The position numbers and the translations under genes were made by a program. Below the pieces are notes generated by a model. It ran no database searches. It was not told where the DNA came from and saw only the letters and a list, made by a program, of their open reading frames with translations. Below are positions 1 to 10,315 of a DNA stretch of 64,000 bases, piece after piece. This DNA is from Hyphodiscus hymeniophilus (lineage: Eukaryota > Ascomycota > Leotiomycetes > Helotiales > Hyphodiscaceae), in the NCBI GenBank assembly GCA_016508695.1, contig VNKQ01000008.1, positions 1,426,001 through 1,490,000 of the forward strand. The letters run 5' to 3'. Numbering within the stretch: the first letter of the stretch is position 1; each line of letters opens with the position of its first letter.

Positions 1-827
1 ACTATCCAGCGATACAAACCACAATACAATACAATACAATTCAATACAATACAAGTATAAGTATCCCTTGCTCGTCGCTGCTCCTTTAGCCCTGAATCAT
101 AGATCTGAGGTTTTCGTCTTTGTTCTCGTCCTCGTCCTCGTCCTCGATCATATTGCGTTGAATATTTTGAACAAGAGCGAACTCCTACAAACCTACCCTA
201 CCCTATTTGGCCTTGTCGTCCAATACTGGCTGGTATCAGTCGCCAACCAAGTCACCTCATCTCATCTCGTCTCATCTCCACGAAGCAGTGAGGCTCTTAA
301 GCGTAATAACCTCTATTCTCCAACGGGAGCTGCCCGACGCCTCCTTTTCCTCATTAAATCTCTGCTCTGCTACCGGCGCCAAGATGGTCCGGGGGGAGAA
401 TTGAAGAAGGAAGCTCATCCTCATCGTCGCCGCCATAACTGGACTGATTGGGTTTGGGGTGAGAAGTCACATGGGATTGGATAATCCAGCCCAACATTCA
501 TCGAAATTGAACACAGGGGTTGATCAATGGGGGATCGGTTCCCTTGCTCCATCTGATTGGACCGATGAGAGATTAAAGCCGGCAGCTAGTCAGGAACCCA
601 GCTAGCCAGGGCAAGTTGCTTCAAACGCGTCTGGGGCATGTGCCCCGCTTGGCGGAACACAAGACTTCTGATTGGCCCAGATGCCGCAGGAAGGAATTGG
701 AGATGAACTGCAATTTCCCTCACCTTAGCCCAGTTGGCCCAGAGGGCGGACTCTCTCTCGGATCTCTCCCTCATTCGGGCAGGATCAGTGCGAGAGAGTG
801 ATGGTTCTCCTCTCCTCCACCAGTTCT

Positions 828-860
<33 letters not shown>

Positions 861-1234
861 TCACTCAGCCTTCGTTCTACATTCTTCATCCTTTTCTTCT
901 TGCATCATCAGGTTCCCCCCCCCCCCACACTCCTTTACGGCAGCTTCGTCGGCCATCACTCTCCTTAACATCTTTATCGTCGCCCATTCACAAAATCGTC
1001 ACCAAGTCTCTCGTTCTCGCCCATTCGTTTCTATTTGGATATCTGTTGAGGGGAAAGAAGGTCGCGCCCGAAAGGAATCGTAACACCTAGCTCGAAAAAG
1101 AGTCAACAACATATCACAACAAAAACAACAAAAACAACACAACACAACACGTCTCTGCGCGAGATATCAATCCCGACTCTCAATATAACCTGGTGGGAAC
1201 TGGCTCATAACAAGTCCGTTCAATCGCAGTCACC
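1..1234 (+). promoter_or_regulatory. Upstream region of the SUN-family gene, with simple repeats
   Basis: I see no gene here. The stretch opens with an ACAAT pentanucleotide run (22-56), has a CTCGTC run near 126-148, a CT dinucleotide run (829-858) and a C homopolymer near 914-924. A CAA/AAC-rich stretch at about 1100-1150 lies just before the SUN gene start and looks like an unstructured 5' leader. CT-rich tracts close to the start are common in promoters of highly expressed fungal genes; linking them to this gene is inference. Confidence 0.5.
829..858. repeat. (CT)n microsatellite
   Basis: A perfect CT dinucleotide run of about 15 units lies some 380 bases upstream of the SUN-family start codon. 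Confidence 0.9.
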
Positions 1235-2884
1235 ATGAAGTTCTTGGATATCGAGGCCGCACTTGGCACGGCCATCCTCCTCTTGTCGCTACCATGTAAC
1301 GCGAAACATAGTCACCGTTTGCAGCATTTCGAGGTTATGGAGAAGAGACACGACCACGGCAGGTTACACGCATCGCCCCGAGCGGAGGGAATTGAGGTTT
1401 CTATGGTGCAGAAGCGCGGGACATGCGAGTTCCCGTCGGATGCTGGATTAGTTGCGGTCACACCTGGGTCGTCGAATGCAGGATGGGCCATGAGCCCTGA
1501 TCAGTCCTGCTCCCCTTCCGGGTGGTGTCCCTTTGCTTGCCCTCCAGGTAAAGTCATGGCTCAATGGAATCCCCAAGCAACCTCATACACCTACCCGCAG
1601 TCTATGGTACGCTCTGCTGTCGCCGATCGCGAATGATTGCTAACATTGGACAGGACGGAGGATGTTACTGCGACGAGAATGGAGAAGTCAGCAAGCCTTT
1701 CCCTGACCAAGAGTACTGTGTGGATGGGACCGGGGCCGTGGCTGCGCAGAACGAATGTTCAGAAGGTGTCGCGTTCTGTCAGACTGTTCTCCCTGGCAAT
1801 GAAGCTATGTTGATCCCAACGGAGGTGGGTGCTGGAAGCACTGTCACTCTAGCGATTCCTGGCCCAAGTTACTGGGTCAGCACTGCTTCTCAGTATGTAT
1901 TCCTTTCATGATTTCTAGCCACAGCTAACCATGTTTAGCTTCTACGTCAACCCACCAGGAGTCAGTATTGACGATGGCTGTGTCTGGGGTGATGGATCCC
2001 AGCCGATTGGCAACTGGGCCCCGTACGTTGTTGGAGGCAACACTGACTCGAATGGAGACACCTTTTTCAAGATTGGCTACAATCCCATTTGGACTGGCTC
2101 TTCCCTCAGCAGCACGACTCCAACTTTTGGTCTGAGGATTGAGTGTGCTGGCTCTGGCTGCAACGGGCTTCCCTGCTCCATCGATCCCTCAAAGAACGCT
2201 ATGGGCGTTGTTACCAGCCCTGATTCAGCATCTGGAGCCGGAGGTGCCAATTTCTGCGTCGTCACCGTCCCCGAAGGCCAGACCGCAAACGTCGTTGTAT
2301 TCTCCACTGACGGATCATCATCATCATCCTCGTCAAGCTCATCAGATTCATCTGATTCATCTTCCGAAGCGGCTTCCTCAAGCGCGTCTCCCACGCCAAC
2401 GCCGACCCCAACCCCTACGCCGACTCCAACTCCCACCCCCACTCCCACACCTACGCCAAGCTCCACATCTACCTCATCAAGCTCGACCTCGACATCGTCC
2501 TCGAGCAGCTCTAGCTCAAGCTCTTCTAGCTCCAGTTCCAGTTCCAGCTCCACCAGCTCATCGTCTTCGTCGTCGTCAAGCTCCTCGTCTTCTTCAAGTT
2601 CGAGCAAGAAGAGCTCTCACACAATCTCCCTCTTGTCAACATCGTCTGTCAATACCACATCTTCTGCCGCTCCCTCGAACTCCCCGCACGTATTGTTCCA
2701 GGAATCAAACTCAACAAGCACCGGCTCCGCAGTTGCCAGCACAACCGGAGGTTCAGCAGGAACGGCCGTAGAAACTAGCCCCATTGCGAGCGCTACCAAG
2801 AAGTCCTCCGCCTCCATGATGCTCATCTCCAGCACTCTCCTGAGCCTTGGAGCACTCTCGGCAATCGCAGTAATTTTCCTATAG
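1235..2884 (+). CDS. SUN-family (GH132-type) cell-wall protein with Ser/Thr-rich stalk and GPI-type tail
   Basis: Exons are 1235-1606, 1654-1892 and 1939-2884 (518 aa); both introns are about 47 bases with good donors, and the first has a CTAAC branch point. The start has a strong context (gtcaccATGaag). Residues 1-23 form a signal peptide, followed by Lys-Arg sites (EKR, QKR) that could be Kex2 cleavage points. The SUN domain covers roughly residues 57-327, with its conserved cysteines and the segments CYCDENG and CVWGDGSQPIGNWAPYVVGG. A Thr-Pro run (about 354-377) and a poly-Ser stalk follow, and a hydrophobic C-terminus after a Ser-rich site fits GPI anchoring. The SUN (Sim1/Uth1/Nca3/Sun4) family acts in wall beta-glucan remodelling and septation. 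I infer a wall-anchored member of the GPI-bearing subgroup; which paralogue is unclear. Confidence 0.9.
2387..2610 (+). repeat. Coding Thr-Pro and poly-Ser low-complexity tract
   Basis: This part of the SUN-family gene codes for about twelve Thr-Pro pairs and then long Ser runs. Codons vary at the third position (acg/aca/acc/act, tcc/agc/tcg), so selection on the protein rather than simple DNA slippage seems to keep the tract. Such stalks are usually heavily O-mannosylated in fungi (family knowledge). Confidence 0.85.
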
Positions 2885-4533
2885 AAGGCACTGCACATTC
2901 GGAGAGGGCTTTCAATATTTTCAACCATGTTCATATTCCCACTCGGCTTAGCACCGTTCTCGATCACCTCGATTGACATCATTTTCTGGTTACGTTTCGC
3001 ATATATACTTTCTAATACGTCTGGATATACGTAATAGCTAAAACCGACTTCCTGACCTGAGGAGTCGCTCTCACGAGATCACATATATTCGCTTTCTACA
3101 CTTACATATTGGCTATGAACGATTTTTGACCTTCTTTCTGCACATAGTCACAGCTTCTTGCTGAATGCCGCGTTAGGTTTCGTGCGTTTGAAAAGGCCTG
3201 TTTTTATACCCATGGTGAGCTCTTTTGGCATGGACTGGGGTGATATTTTGTTTGGATCATTGCATGCATGTTTCGCATGGTGGGAGACGTGCACTATCTG
3301 TTGCTATTCCGTTTCGCAACTTGTATATGGGTTGCAGAATTTTGTGGATCTCTGCGGGTAAAAATGGGGTTGTCTTGTGATTTTTCTTCCGTCTTCATCG
3401 TTGCGAGAGTGGGAAATTCTTTTGTTGACGATATCAATGTGTGCTATGAGTGGGCTTTGTTTCTGTGTTGGGCAGCTTTGTGGGACGACTGGAGTGGATG
3501 ACAGAGGGGTGTGGACTGTCTGACTTGGATGTGAAGAGTGGGAGAATACGATGGATCAGGGATATGAAGGTTAGGTTCATTCTACATAATCTAATCGTAA
3601 ACTATACCCCTACTTCCATCATCGCACCTCGTGCTTTTTTTTGTTCCTTAGCCTGCCAATTCGTGACGACTCCGTCATATCGTCGTATCACATCACTTCT
3701 CTTTCGTCTTGGGAAGCGTGTTATGTCGCACGTGCTGCTTGTGCGTCTTGCGATGTGCAACAAAATGAACACCTGAACGTACCTGTCAAGCCAAAACCTG
3801 AAGTTATGGATTTGCACAGTGAATGGCAGGCGAATTCCTACAGGGAGACCATAATGAAGAGGGGTGGCCTTCAACGTGACGCGGGTCAAAGACTGCGATC
3901 CGCAACAAACCTAACAAGATATCAACAGGCGTATCTAGAATAACCCCAGCATACTGGTCCTTGCTTGGACTCGGATATTTGGAGCAGGACGCGTGCGAGG
4001 GAGTGCAGGTTGGGAGAGCGAGGTGTTGAAGAGGGGTGATTTGATGGAGCTGCTGCGGGGCATTGGGCAATGGGGAAAGGAGGGGGAGGTGGGAAGGGGC
4101 GCTGGATTCATTGATTGTATGTATGCATGGACCTTGATCTGGGTTGGTGGATGTTTATCTTCAGGTTTGAAGAGGGGAAATGTTTCCGCTATAGTCTCTT
4201 GGGGTAGCGTGATGAGGAAGGAGGAATAACTGGGATGTGTAGGTTGTGGCAAGAGGATTGGTCAAGGCGGCTTACGGAAACGCTGGCAGCTGGTAGCTGG
4301 CAGCAGTAAAAGTAAAAAGTGCGAGGGTTGCAAGGTTTTTCTTTGCTATGGTACTATGCAGAGCTTGGTTGATATCCAAATCGGGGAGGAAGACTATCAG
4401 TGGGAGATAGATTTGGATAATGAAAAGTGAATTGCGACAAGCGAATCCTAGATGTACATCAATTTACCCGCGGAGCAAGCTTGCTTCTATTTGCTCAGTG
4501 AAGACCTCGGCGGTGACATAAGATCGCGCCCAT
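2885..4533. other. Intergenic stretch, no gene supported
   Basis: Short open frames exist on both strands (for example around 3641-3943 plus and 3935-4252 minus), but none shows a domain, a splice partner or a good start context. It holds the 3' ends of the convergent SUN and bZIP genes, and I see no repeat or RNA gene. Confidence 0.5.
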
Positions 4534-5518
4534 TCAGTCCAGAACCAAAGGTTCCTCTCCCCTCTGTTGCCTCCAGAGATTGGAGCTTTTGATGAGGGCG
4601 TCACATCCCTTAAGCAGGCCCTTGTACTTGCTCGCAAAGTCCTGCTCTACCTCCCAGCTACTCTGCAGCCAGGGGTCACTCCACACTATCAAGCCCGTCC
4701 TCCCACCACATCCCACGCCCATATCGTTACAATTCTGGGACGGCGGCCGGGGAACCTGGTTCCCATGCACGTCGATCTCAACACCAAACAGAACGTCAAA
4801 GCACAGTTCTGTCTCGTCAATGGTCGTGCCTGCGCGTAAGAAGTTATCCCTGTATCTGGGGAATGGAAAACAGTCGATCTCGGGATGGTGGGGTACGGTC
4901 TTTTGCAGATGGGTTGGTTGGAGAGTTGGCGGTAGCTTCTGAAGATCGGGCGTGGTTCCCGACGTGTCCAGGAACGGAGAGAGAATGTCATCGTCCATGA
5001 GGTCGGGATTCAAACCCAATAAGTACACATTGCGCAGCAAGGCCCGCACGAGATTGAAGTGTAGAAGAGTCAACAGTTTCTGATCTGCTGGAAGAGGGGT
5101 TGGCATGTAGGATTGGAAATCAGGGGCTTGGGTCAGAAAGTGCCGTTGAAGTGGGTGGATACAGATCCCCTGACTGTAAGAGGGCCGAGAGAGCTGAAGA
5201 GCCTGCTCAAAGATATGGGCTTCCTCCAGATTTACCGATTCAGATGTGGTACCTGACGAGCTTGTCACTTGTCGGCGCCTCCCTTCGACTTTGCATTAGC
5301 AATGCCGAGAAACCAATTGGGTTCCTCATCAACTCACGAGCAGCCCGCTGATTCAAACGGTTCTGCAGTTTCCTTCTCATTGCAGTGCTTGATTTACCTG
5401 TCCAATCTTCTTTCCTACTCCGTATCTCAGATCGCTGGGGCATGGCGACGACCTCAATCACTGGCTGTGCAGACGGCGGCATTTCCCCAAGTGCCGATAC
5501 CAAGTCTCCAGACTCCAT
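4534..5518 (-). CDS. bZIP-type transcription factor with DUF3425-like C-terminal domain
   Basis: Exons are complement(5338-5518, 4534-5282), giving 309 aa; the 55-base intron has a GTGAGT donor and a gctaat branch site. Residues 46-63 form a basic region (RRKLQNRLNQRAAR) that joins across the intron to more arginines. No heptad leucine zipper follows, which is common in this fungal subfamily. The C-terminal part (about 95-290) matches the DUF3425 pattern: Pro/Leu-rich helices, then HPEIDCFPFPRYRDN and a later W-rich segment (GLIVWSDPWLQSSWEVEQDF). I infer a nuclear DNA-binding regulator of unknown targets. A second in-frame acceptor six bases upstream (after 5289) would insert two residues. 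The ATG at 5518 is the first in frame with the basic region. Confidence 0.85.
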
Positions 5519-6279
5519 CGCTATCCTGCGAAGCTACTGGCTTTCAGGTAAGGTACAGACTAGGAAACAGCAGCGATAGGAAAGGAAATGTTAGCATCTT
5601 GCTAAGGCGAGACTTCATATGTAGGTTGCTGACACCTTAAGCCTCAAATCTGAGGGAAGAAACATCCCAGCGGAGTGAGACGGGTATGCAACCTGCTGAC
5701 ACGCTACAGTCGATACGAGTAGGGTTAGAAGATGGTCACTAAATACACCCCATATTTTTTAGTCTAGAGCATCGAGTCGTGGGAAGTTGCACTAGTCTCA
5801 GCACATTTCCTCTAAAGCCACCCCAAGCCTCCCATCCCTTAAGCTATCCAACGATGTCTCACTCAACCTTGCTTCGAAATCTCCATGCTTCTGCAATGCC
5901 ACTTGCTTACCAGTGATCAAAGTTTTGAATGGTAATGATAGTACTATTTTCTCGAACCGCATGGGTAAAGTCTACCACTGCCGGTCTGGAGGTGCTAAGC
6001 TGGGTCGCCGGGGAAGAATACATCTGGTTTTTCTTTCTGGCCTCAATTAAGTCGTGGACTCTTTCACGAGTTTGCGAGCTCCCAGACGATCCAGAATTAC
6101 TCCTTTGCATTGCCTGAGATTGTAAACGGCGGGCATTCACGGTTCAAAACGGATCAAAATGGCAAGGTTGGAGGGGACGTTACTCTTTACGAGATTTTCT
6201 TTCGATGAGTGAAAGTTAATGAGCTCGTTCTCTTCATTACCCTCTATCAACTTTCAACCATCATCTCATCCAAAGATAA
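5519..6279. other. Intergenic stretch between bZIP and SRPBCC genes
   Basis: It contains the bZIP promoter and the 3' flank of the SRPBCC gene. A 77-codon minus-strand frame (5907-6140) begins with GTG and has no recognisable homology or splice partner, so I do not call it. Confidence 0.45.
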
Positions 6280-6923
6280 CTACTTCCTTTGCTCACAGGC
6301 GACTTTCAGATCCCAGCAGAATGCTTCGAATTTTTTCTCAGCCTTCTTCTTATATCCCAGCCAATTTGCAATCCAGTTCTCACCCATCAAGAAACCCAGG
6401 AGTCCAGAAAATTTCTCTTCGTGGATAAACTTTGTCGTTCGGGGCTTTTGGCTTGGGGAAAAGCGGAAGAAATGCGCGCCACTGAAAATCCCGAGCGGGA
6501 GACTGCCTCTCCAGCCAAAGGCTGACGGGCTGTTCTCCTAAGACAGCATCAGCCTTATTAGGAGGATTGGGGTTTGAGACACGTGCGGAGATGGAGTCAG
6601 AACGTTCATCAGTTATGGTGGTGGTGGAACAGAGTAGAACGAAAAGAAGGAATCACGTACCAAGATCGTGGGTTTGAATGAACTCCCAGTCAGTTCGACT
6701 TGGAGCTTCTCCCCTGCTTCCATTGGCTGTCCCTCCACCTCCGGCTTAATCGATTTGAAGTGGCCATGGTGATATGTCGATATGTTCTTGAAGTCCAGGA
6801 ACTGAAGTTTATTCTTCATCAGCGCTGACAAGGCACAGCGAAAAGAAGAGGCTATCGACATACCTTTGCTCTCACAACTTCTGGCGGTGCCTCGATTTCC
6901 AGGCTTGCTGTCACGAGCGGCAT
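6280..6923 (-). CDS. SRPBCC / polyketide-cyclase-like small protein
   Basis: Exons are complement(6864-6923, 6661-6801, 6280-6537), joined in phase to 152 aa. The gene is easy to miss because no single frame is long. The donors are GTATGT and GTACGT; the acceptors are ttcag and cttag. The product begins MPLVTASLEIEAPPEVVRAK, the first strand and helix of the START/SRPBCC fold, continues with FLDFKNISTYHHGHFKSI, and later has the segments GIFSGAHFFRF and HEEKFSGLLGFLMG. It ends in a long basic helix. The length of about 150 aa fits single-domain members. These proteins bind hydrophobic ligands in a helix-grip cavity; fungal relatives are mostly uncharacterised. No biosynthetic neighbours are present, so a specific ligand cannot be proposed. 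Confidence 0.85.
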
Positions 6924-8320
6924 CTCTACTTCTAATGGCTTGAACCTATCAGGCTGTGTGGTATATGTCGTTGCCCTCCAGGAAGTGTTCTGTGAATTTT
7001 CTTCCGACACTCAGCGCTCAAATTACCAAGGGACTAGTACTATTCGAATTCTCTGAGGGCTTCGGCTTGATAGTCGTTTGGCTTTTCCCTTCACTCAATT
7101 CTCCGTGAAATCACGACCCTTTATAGCGATCTCTGCAGGCGCCTCGCTCGTCTGCCTATACCTTCGGATACGTAGACCTCGACAATTCGCCGCAGCTGAC
7201 GTCGGCCTCAACACAATGCCAATCTTGAAGGTTGAAATTCACACTCGACGTTCATCCTCCACATTCATCGCACTTTGCCTAACAGCGTTAGTCTCAAGCC
7301 ACAGTCGAGGGACACGGCGCGAGGTTCCTCCGTTGAAAGTTTTGTGGCGTTTTCTTCTTTTGGGTGCACCAGGGGGAAGGCCCGTCCCTTATTCCTTGGC
7401 TGCATGTCAACAGAGTCGTTAGCAGACCCAGTTAACCCAGCCTGCAAGAAGGAAGCAGCTCCTGAGTTGGGGATAAATAATTCTTTACCGGAGAACAGAA
7501 CTTATTATTGACAGATGTTAAGGAGAAACGGTTGATTTGAAGAGCGGAATATTAAGACGTTCCTTAATATACAACCTGAGACTCAAAATAGACTCGATTA
7601 GAGTCATGGGTGGGCGAACTAGTCTAAGACAAAGGCAAACACACACACAATCTCATAGCGACATATGCAGCCTGGATTATTGAACAGATCATACCTTTCA
7701 TTTCGGAGCGTAAAAGACAACGGGGTCGAAGCAATGCTAAGCAATTCACCGTGAGCAATAATGCTGAAAATTGGTCCAATCATCGAACTCGACTTATGTA
7801 CCTGAACGTCTCGAAAGATTATTCATACCTAAAGTATTGAGCTCTGAGATTAACACTAACAGATACATCTAATTGCCAGACTAGGGTATTAGGGTTCCAA
7901 CATCGCCCTTGCCAGAGGGAAGTTATCAGAGTGATTCCTTGCAAAAAGAAATGTCGGTATATATTAAATATACAATTCCTTATATCTGGCCCATCCACCA
8001 TCACTGCCACTGGGCTTTCCAAGCTGCCGGAAATAGCTCGAGATTGAGACAACTGGAAGTCCGTTTGATCTCTATACAAGCGGAAAAGGATATTCGTTTC
8101 CCCTATTCAAGCACAGAGAATGTGAGCCCGGTGGTGCAGGTAAAAGGTCTTCTCTTGACATACCATGACAAAAGACCCTTAATTCTGATCGCATAACGAT
8201 GCCAAGGCAGAAAGAATCTCCAAATCATTCCCAATGGATCAGACACTGAGTATGTGTCAAAAGTCATATGTCAACTGCGGCTACTACACACCTGAAGGGT
8301 CAGCTCCCGGGAATACTCCA
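6924..8320. other. Intergenic stretch, no gene supported
   Basis: About 1.4 kb lies between the SRPBCC start and the HET-gene stop. Several 60-115-codon frames occur, but none has a domain or a splice partner. The frame just upstream of the SRPBCC ATG stays open for some codons but has no earlier ATG close by. Confidence 0.4.
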
Positions 8321-10315
8321 TCACCTGATACTGATAATCTTAGGCCCGTTCATAGGCAGTGTTGGTCCACCCTGTACGTTTGGAACCCCGCCATTGATAT
8401 CCAGAGCGTTCGCCTGGAGGGTAGTTTTCAAGCCATCCATTGCTCCATGGATATAAGACTCGCCGATCAGACAGTAGCTCGAATCCAGCCTGCGAAGAAT
8501 GACAGGTACACTAGCGCCATGCAAAATCATTATCGCATCGCCAGACTGTGCATTTGCAGGGACAAGTCCATATGCTCCCTGATCGGTGATCGCAAACCGT
8601 CTATTCCAAATCACTGATTGGACCCTTGCCAGTAGCTCTGCCGTTACAGTCGATTTGCTCTGGTTGATCATCCGTTGAGGTCTCACATCCCCTGTGCCAC
8701 TGTTCACGAGTGCGTGCTCGAAAGCCCTCTTGTACCAGGAGGGTGGGTTGCCTCCGTTTGCACTCCTGTCTGCGATGAGAGTTCTGTAAAAAGCGTCAGG
8801 TACAGGATGACGCCTTTGAGCCCATTGTGCCATCGAAAACCATCCCGACGGTATGGTTCCTTCCATTGCACGTTCGCCTACGAACTGAATGGTTCCGATC
8901 CCCAATCCCTTTACCTCCATTCGCGGCGCCTTCTCTGACGATATCGCGTCGACTGGAAACCGGGCCAATTTCATATACGGATATGGTGTAATATAGTGGT
9001 CACCGAAAGGTATTGAAGGAAACCACTTGCTGGCTTGATATATCGGTCGGCCAGGAATACCTACAAAGGTATCACCTCTTCTTCGCACATGATGGCCATC
9101 TTCCCTAATCTCGAATACCGAATCTTCCAATGTGCATGCCCATGAAGACAATCTTTGTCGGGTTTGATATGATCCATCTGGGAAGTAGTAGCTGGGAATT
9201 GGTGCCCAGGGGCGGCATACAATATCCAAGGAATTGGAATTCCGTATGCAAAATCCAACAAAGCCTCGAGCTATCTCATCAAATGGGAGACTGTAGTCGA
9301 TGGTCAAAGTGGGATAGGGGGAATCTGCAGGTATATGCGGACTGGTATTGGAAGTATTGGGAGGGAAAGAGGTAGGAACGATGGTGTGGGCTTCTTCAGC
9401 CAGATGTATCACAGCATAAATGGAGTCCCTAGGGTCTTTCGTCCCGAAACAATCTAGGGAGGTGACCAGCGTTTCCAAGCTGACAAGACCTTCTAAGATT
9501 TGACCGCTTTCGGAGTGGCGAAACAATCGAGTCAATGCATTGATCAAACGCAAAGCCCCGAAAGCCTCAATGTCACCGAATATTTCAGCGTCATGAGCAT
9601 ATTCAGGAGACATCCAGAACAGTTTCGCTATATCCTGTTGTCGTTTCCCGAAGAGAGTCGCTGCGTCTGCGAACGAGGCCCAGTCAATTTCTCTATCTCC
9701 GCAAAATAACCACGCGTCCTTTGCAAAGGCCAGCTCTTGCACTACCCATCTTCGAGAGAACCAAGGGCGGTTCATCAGTCTTGATAAAGCATACCATTGG
9801 CGAGTCGAGGCCTGATCTTTGATGATGTGGTCAAACTTCGCGAGATCTGTGACCCGTGGAATAAAATCCAAAGCCAACTCGCTTTCCTCTGCTTCCTCTC
9901 CTAACCAAATAATGACAGAGCTGGCACTGCGATAGATCTTGCCCATCATCGGAACCTGCATACTCCTTTCAACATCATCAGCCTGATTGATACACAAAGC
10001 ATCTACCCAGACAGCTCTATTCTCGGTCGGATGGCGCAAACGAAGCAGTGCAGCTTTAAGGCTGGCACGAATATAGATGATATCCCGCAAGCCTTTGGCT
10101 CTGTCCACACAGATGGAGCACCCGTGTGCGTCTGGCGGTCCCCAGACGTAGGACAAGGCATCGAAGCTCGGAGGGGGTGATTGTTCTAGCGACGTATTCC
10201 GAAGGTCACAAGAGAGCGGTCGGCCAGGCTTACCGGCGTGCAGATTCAGTATACGAATTGGGTATTGCGTGTTCTGAAGAAGTGGAGGGTATTGGTAATG
10301 TGGCACATAATCCAT
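8321..10315 (-). CDS. Heterokaryon-incompatibility (HET) domain protein
   Basis: One uninterrupted exon of 664 codons. The N-terminal 180 residues hold the HET-domain landmarks in order: FDALSYVWGPP, then VWVDALCINQADDVERS, then GKIYRSASSVIIWLGEE. These are followed by SRRWVVQELAFAKDAWLFCG and DPRDSIYAVIHLAEEA. Downstream is the variable C-terminal half usual in this family, ending in a part with YGLVPANAQSGDAIMILHG. HET proteins trigger programmed death of fused hyphae in allorecognition, and others may act in innate-type responses; partners are usually recognised through variable regions. No NACHT, WD or ankyrin segment is visible, and no linked partner such as a NOD-like receptor or SesB lipase is in the window. 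Confidence 0.92.
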   Translation of the reverse strand: MDYVPHYQYPPLLQNTQYPIRILNLHAGKPGRPLSCDLRNTSLEQSPPPSFDALSYVWGPPDAHGCSICVDRAKGLRDIIYIRASLKAALLRLRHPTENRAVWVDALCINQADDVERSMQVPMMGKIYRSASSVIIWLGEEAEESELALDFIPRVTDLAKFDHIIKDQASTRQWYALSRLMNRPWFSRRWVVQELAFAKDAWLFCGDREIDWASFADAATLFGKRQQDIAKLFWMSPEYAHDAEIFGDIEAFGALRLINALTRLFRHSESGQILEGLVSLETLVTSLDCFGTKDPRDSIYAVIHLAEEAHTIVPTSFPPNTSNTSPHIPADSPYPTLTIDYSLPFDEIARGFVGFCIRNSNSLDIVCRPWAPIPSYYFPDGSYQTRQRLSSWACTLEDSVFEIREDGHHVRRRGDTFVGIPGRPIYQASKWFPSIPFGDHYITPYPYMKLARFPVDAISSEKAPRMEVKGLGIGTIQFVGERAMEGTIPSGWFSMAQWAQRRHPVPDAFYRTLIADRSANGGNPPSWYKRAFEHALVNSGTGDVRPQRMINQSKSTVTAELLARVQSVIWNRRFAITDQGAYGLVPANAQSGDAIMILHGASVPVILRRLDSSYCLIGESYIHGAMDGLKTTLQANALDINGGVPNVQGGPTLPMNGPKIISIR

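Noticed and set aside
2077..2607. A 176-codon minus-strand frame rich in Glu, Leu, Val and Gly-Val repeats
   Set aside because: It is the antisense of the Ser/Thr-Pro coding tract of the SUN gene; its repeats simply mirror that tract.
5907..6140. A 77-codon minus frame, Ser/Gln/Arg-rich
   Set aside because: Starts with GTG, no homology and no splice sites that join it to the SRPBCC gene.
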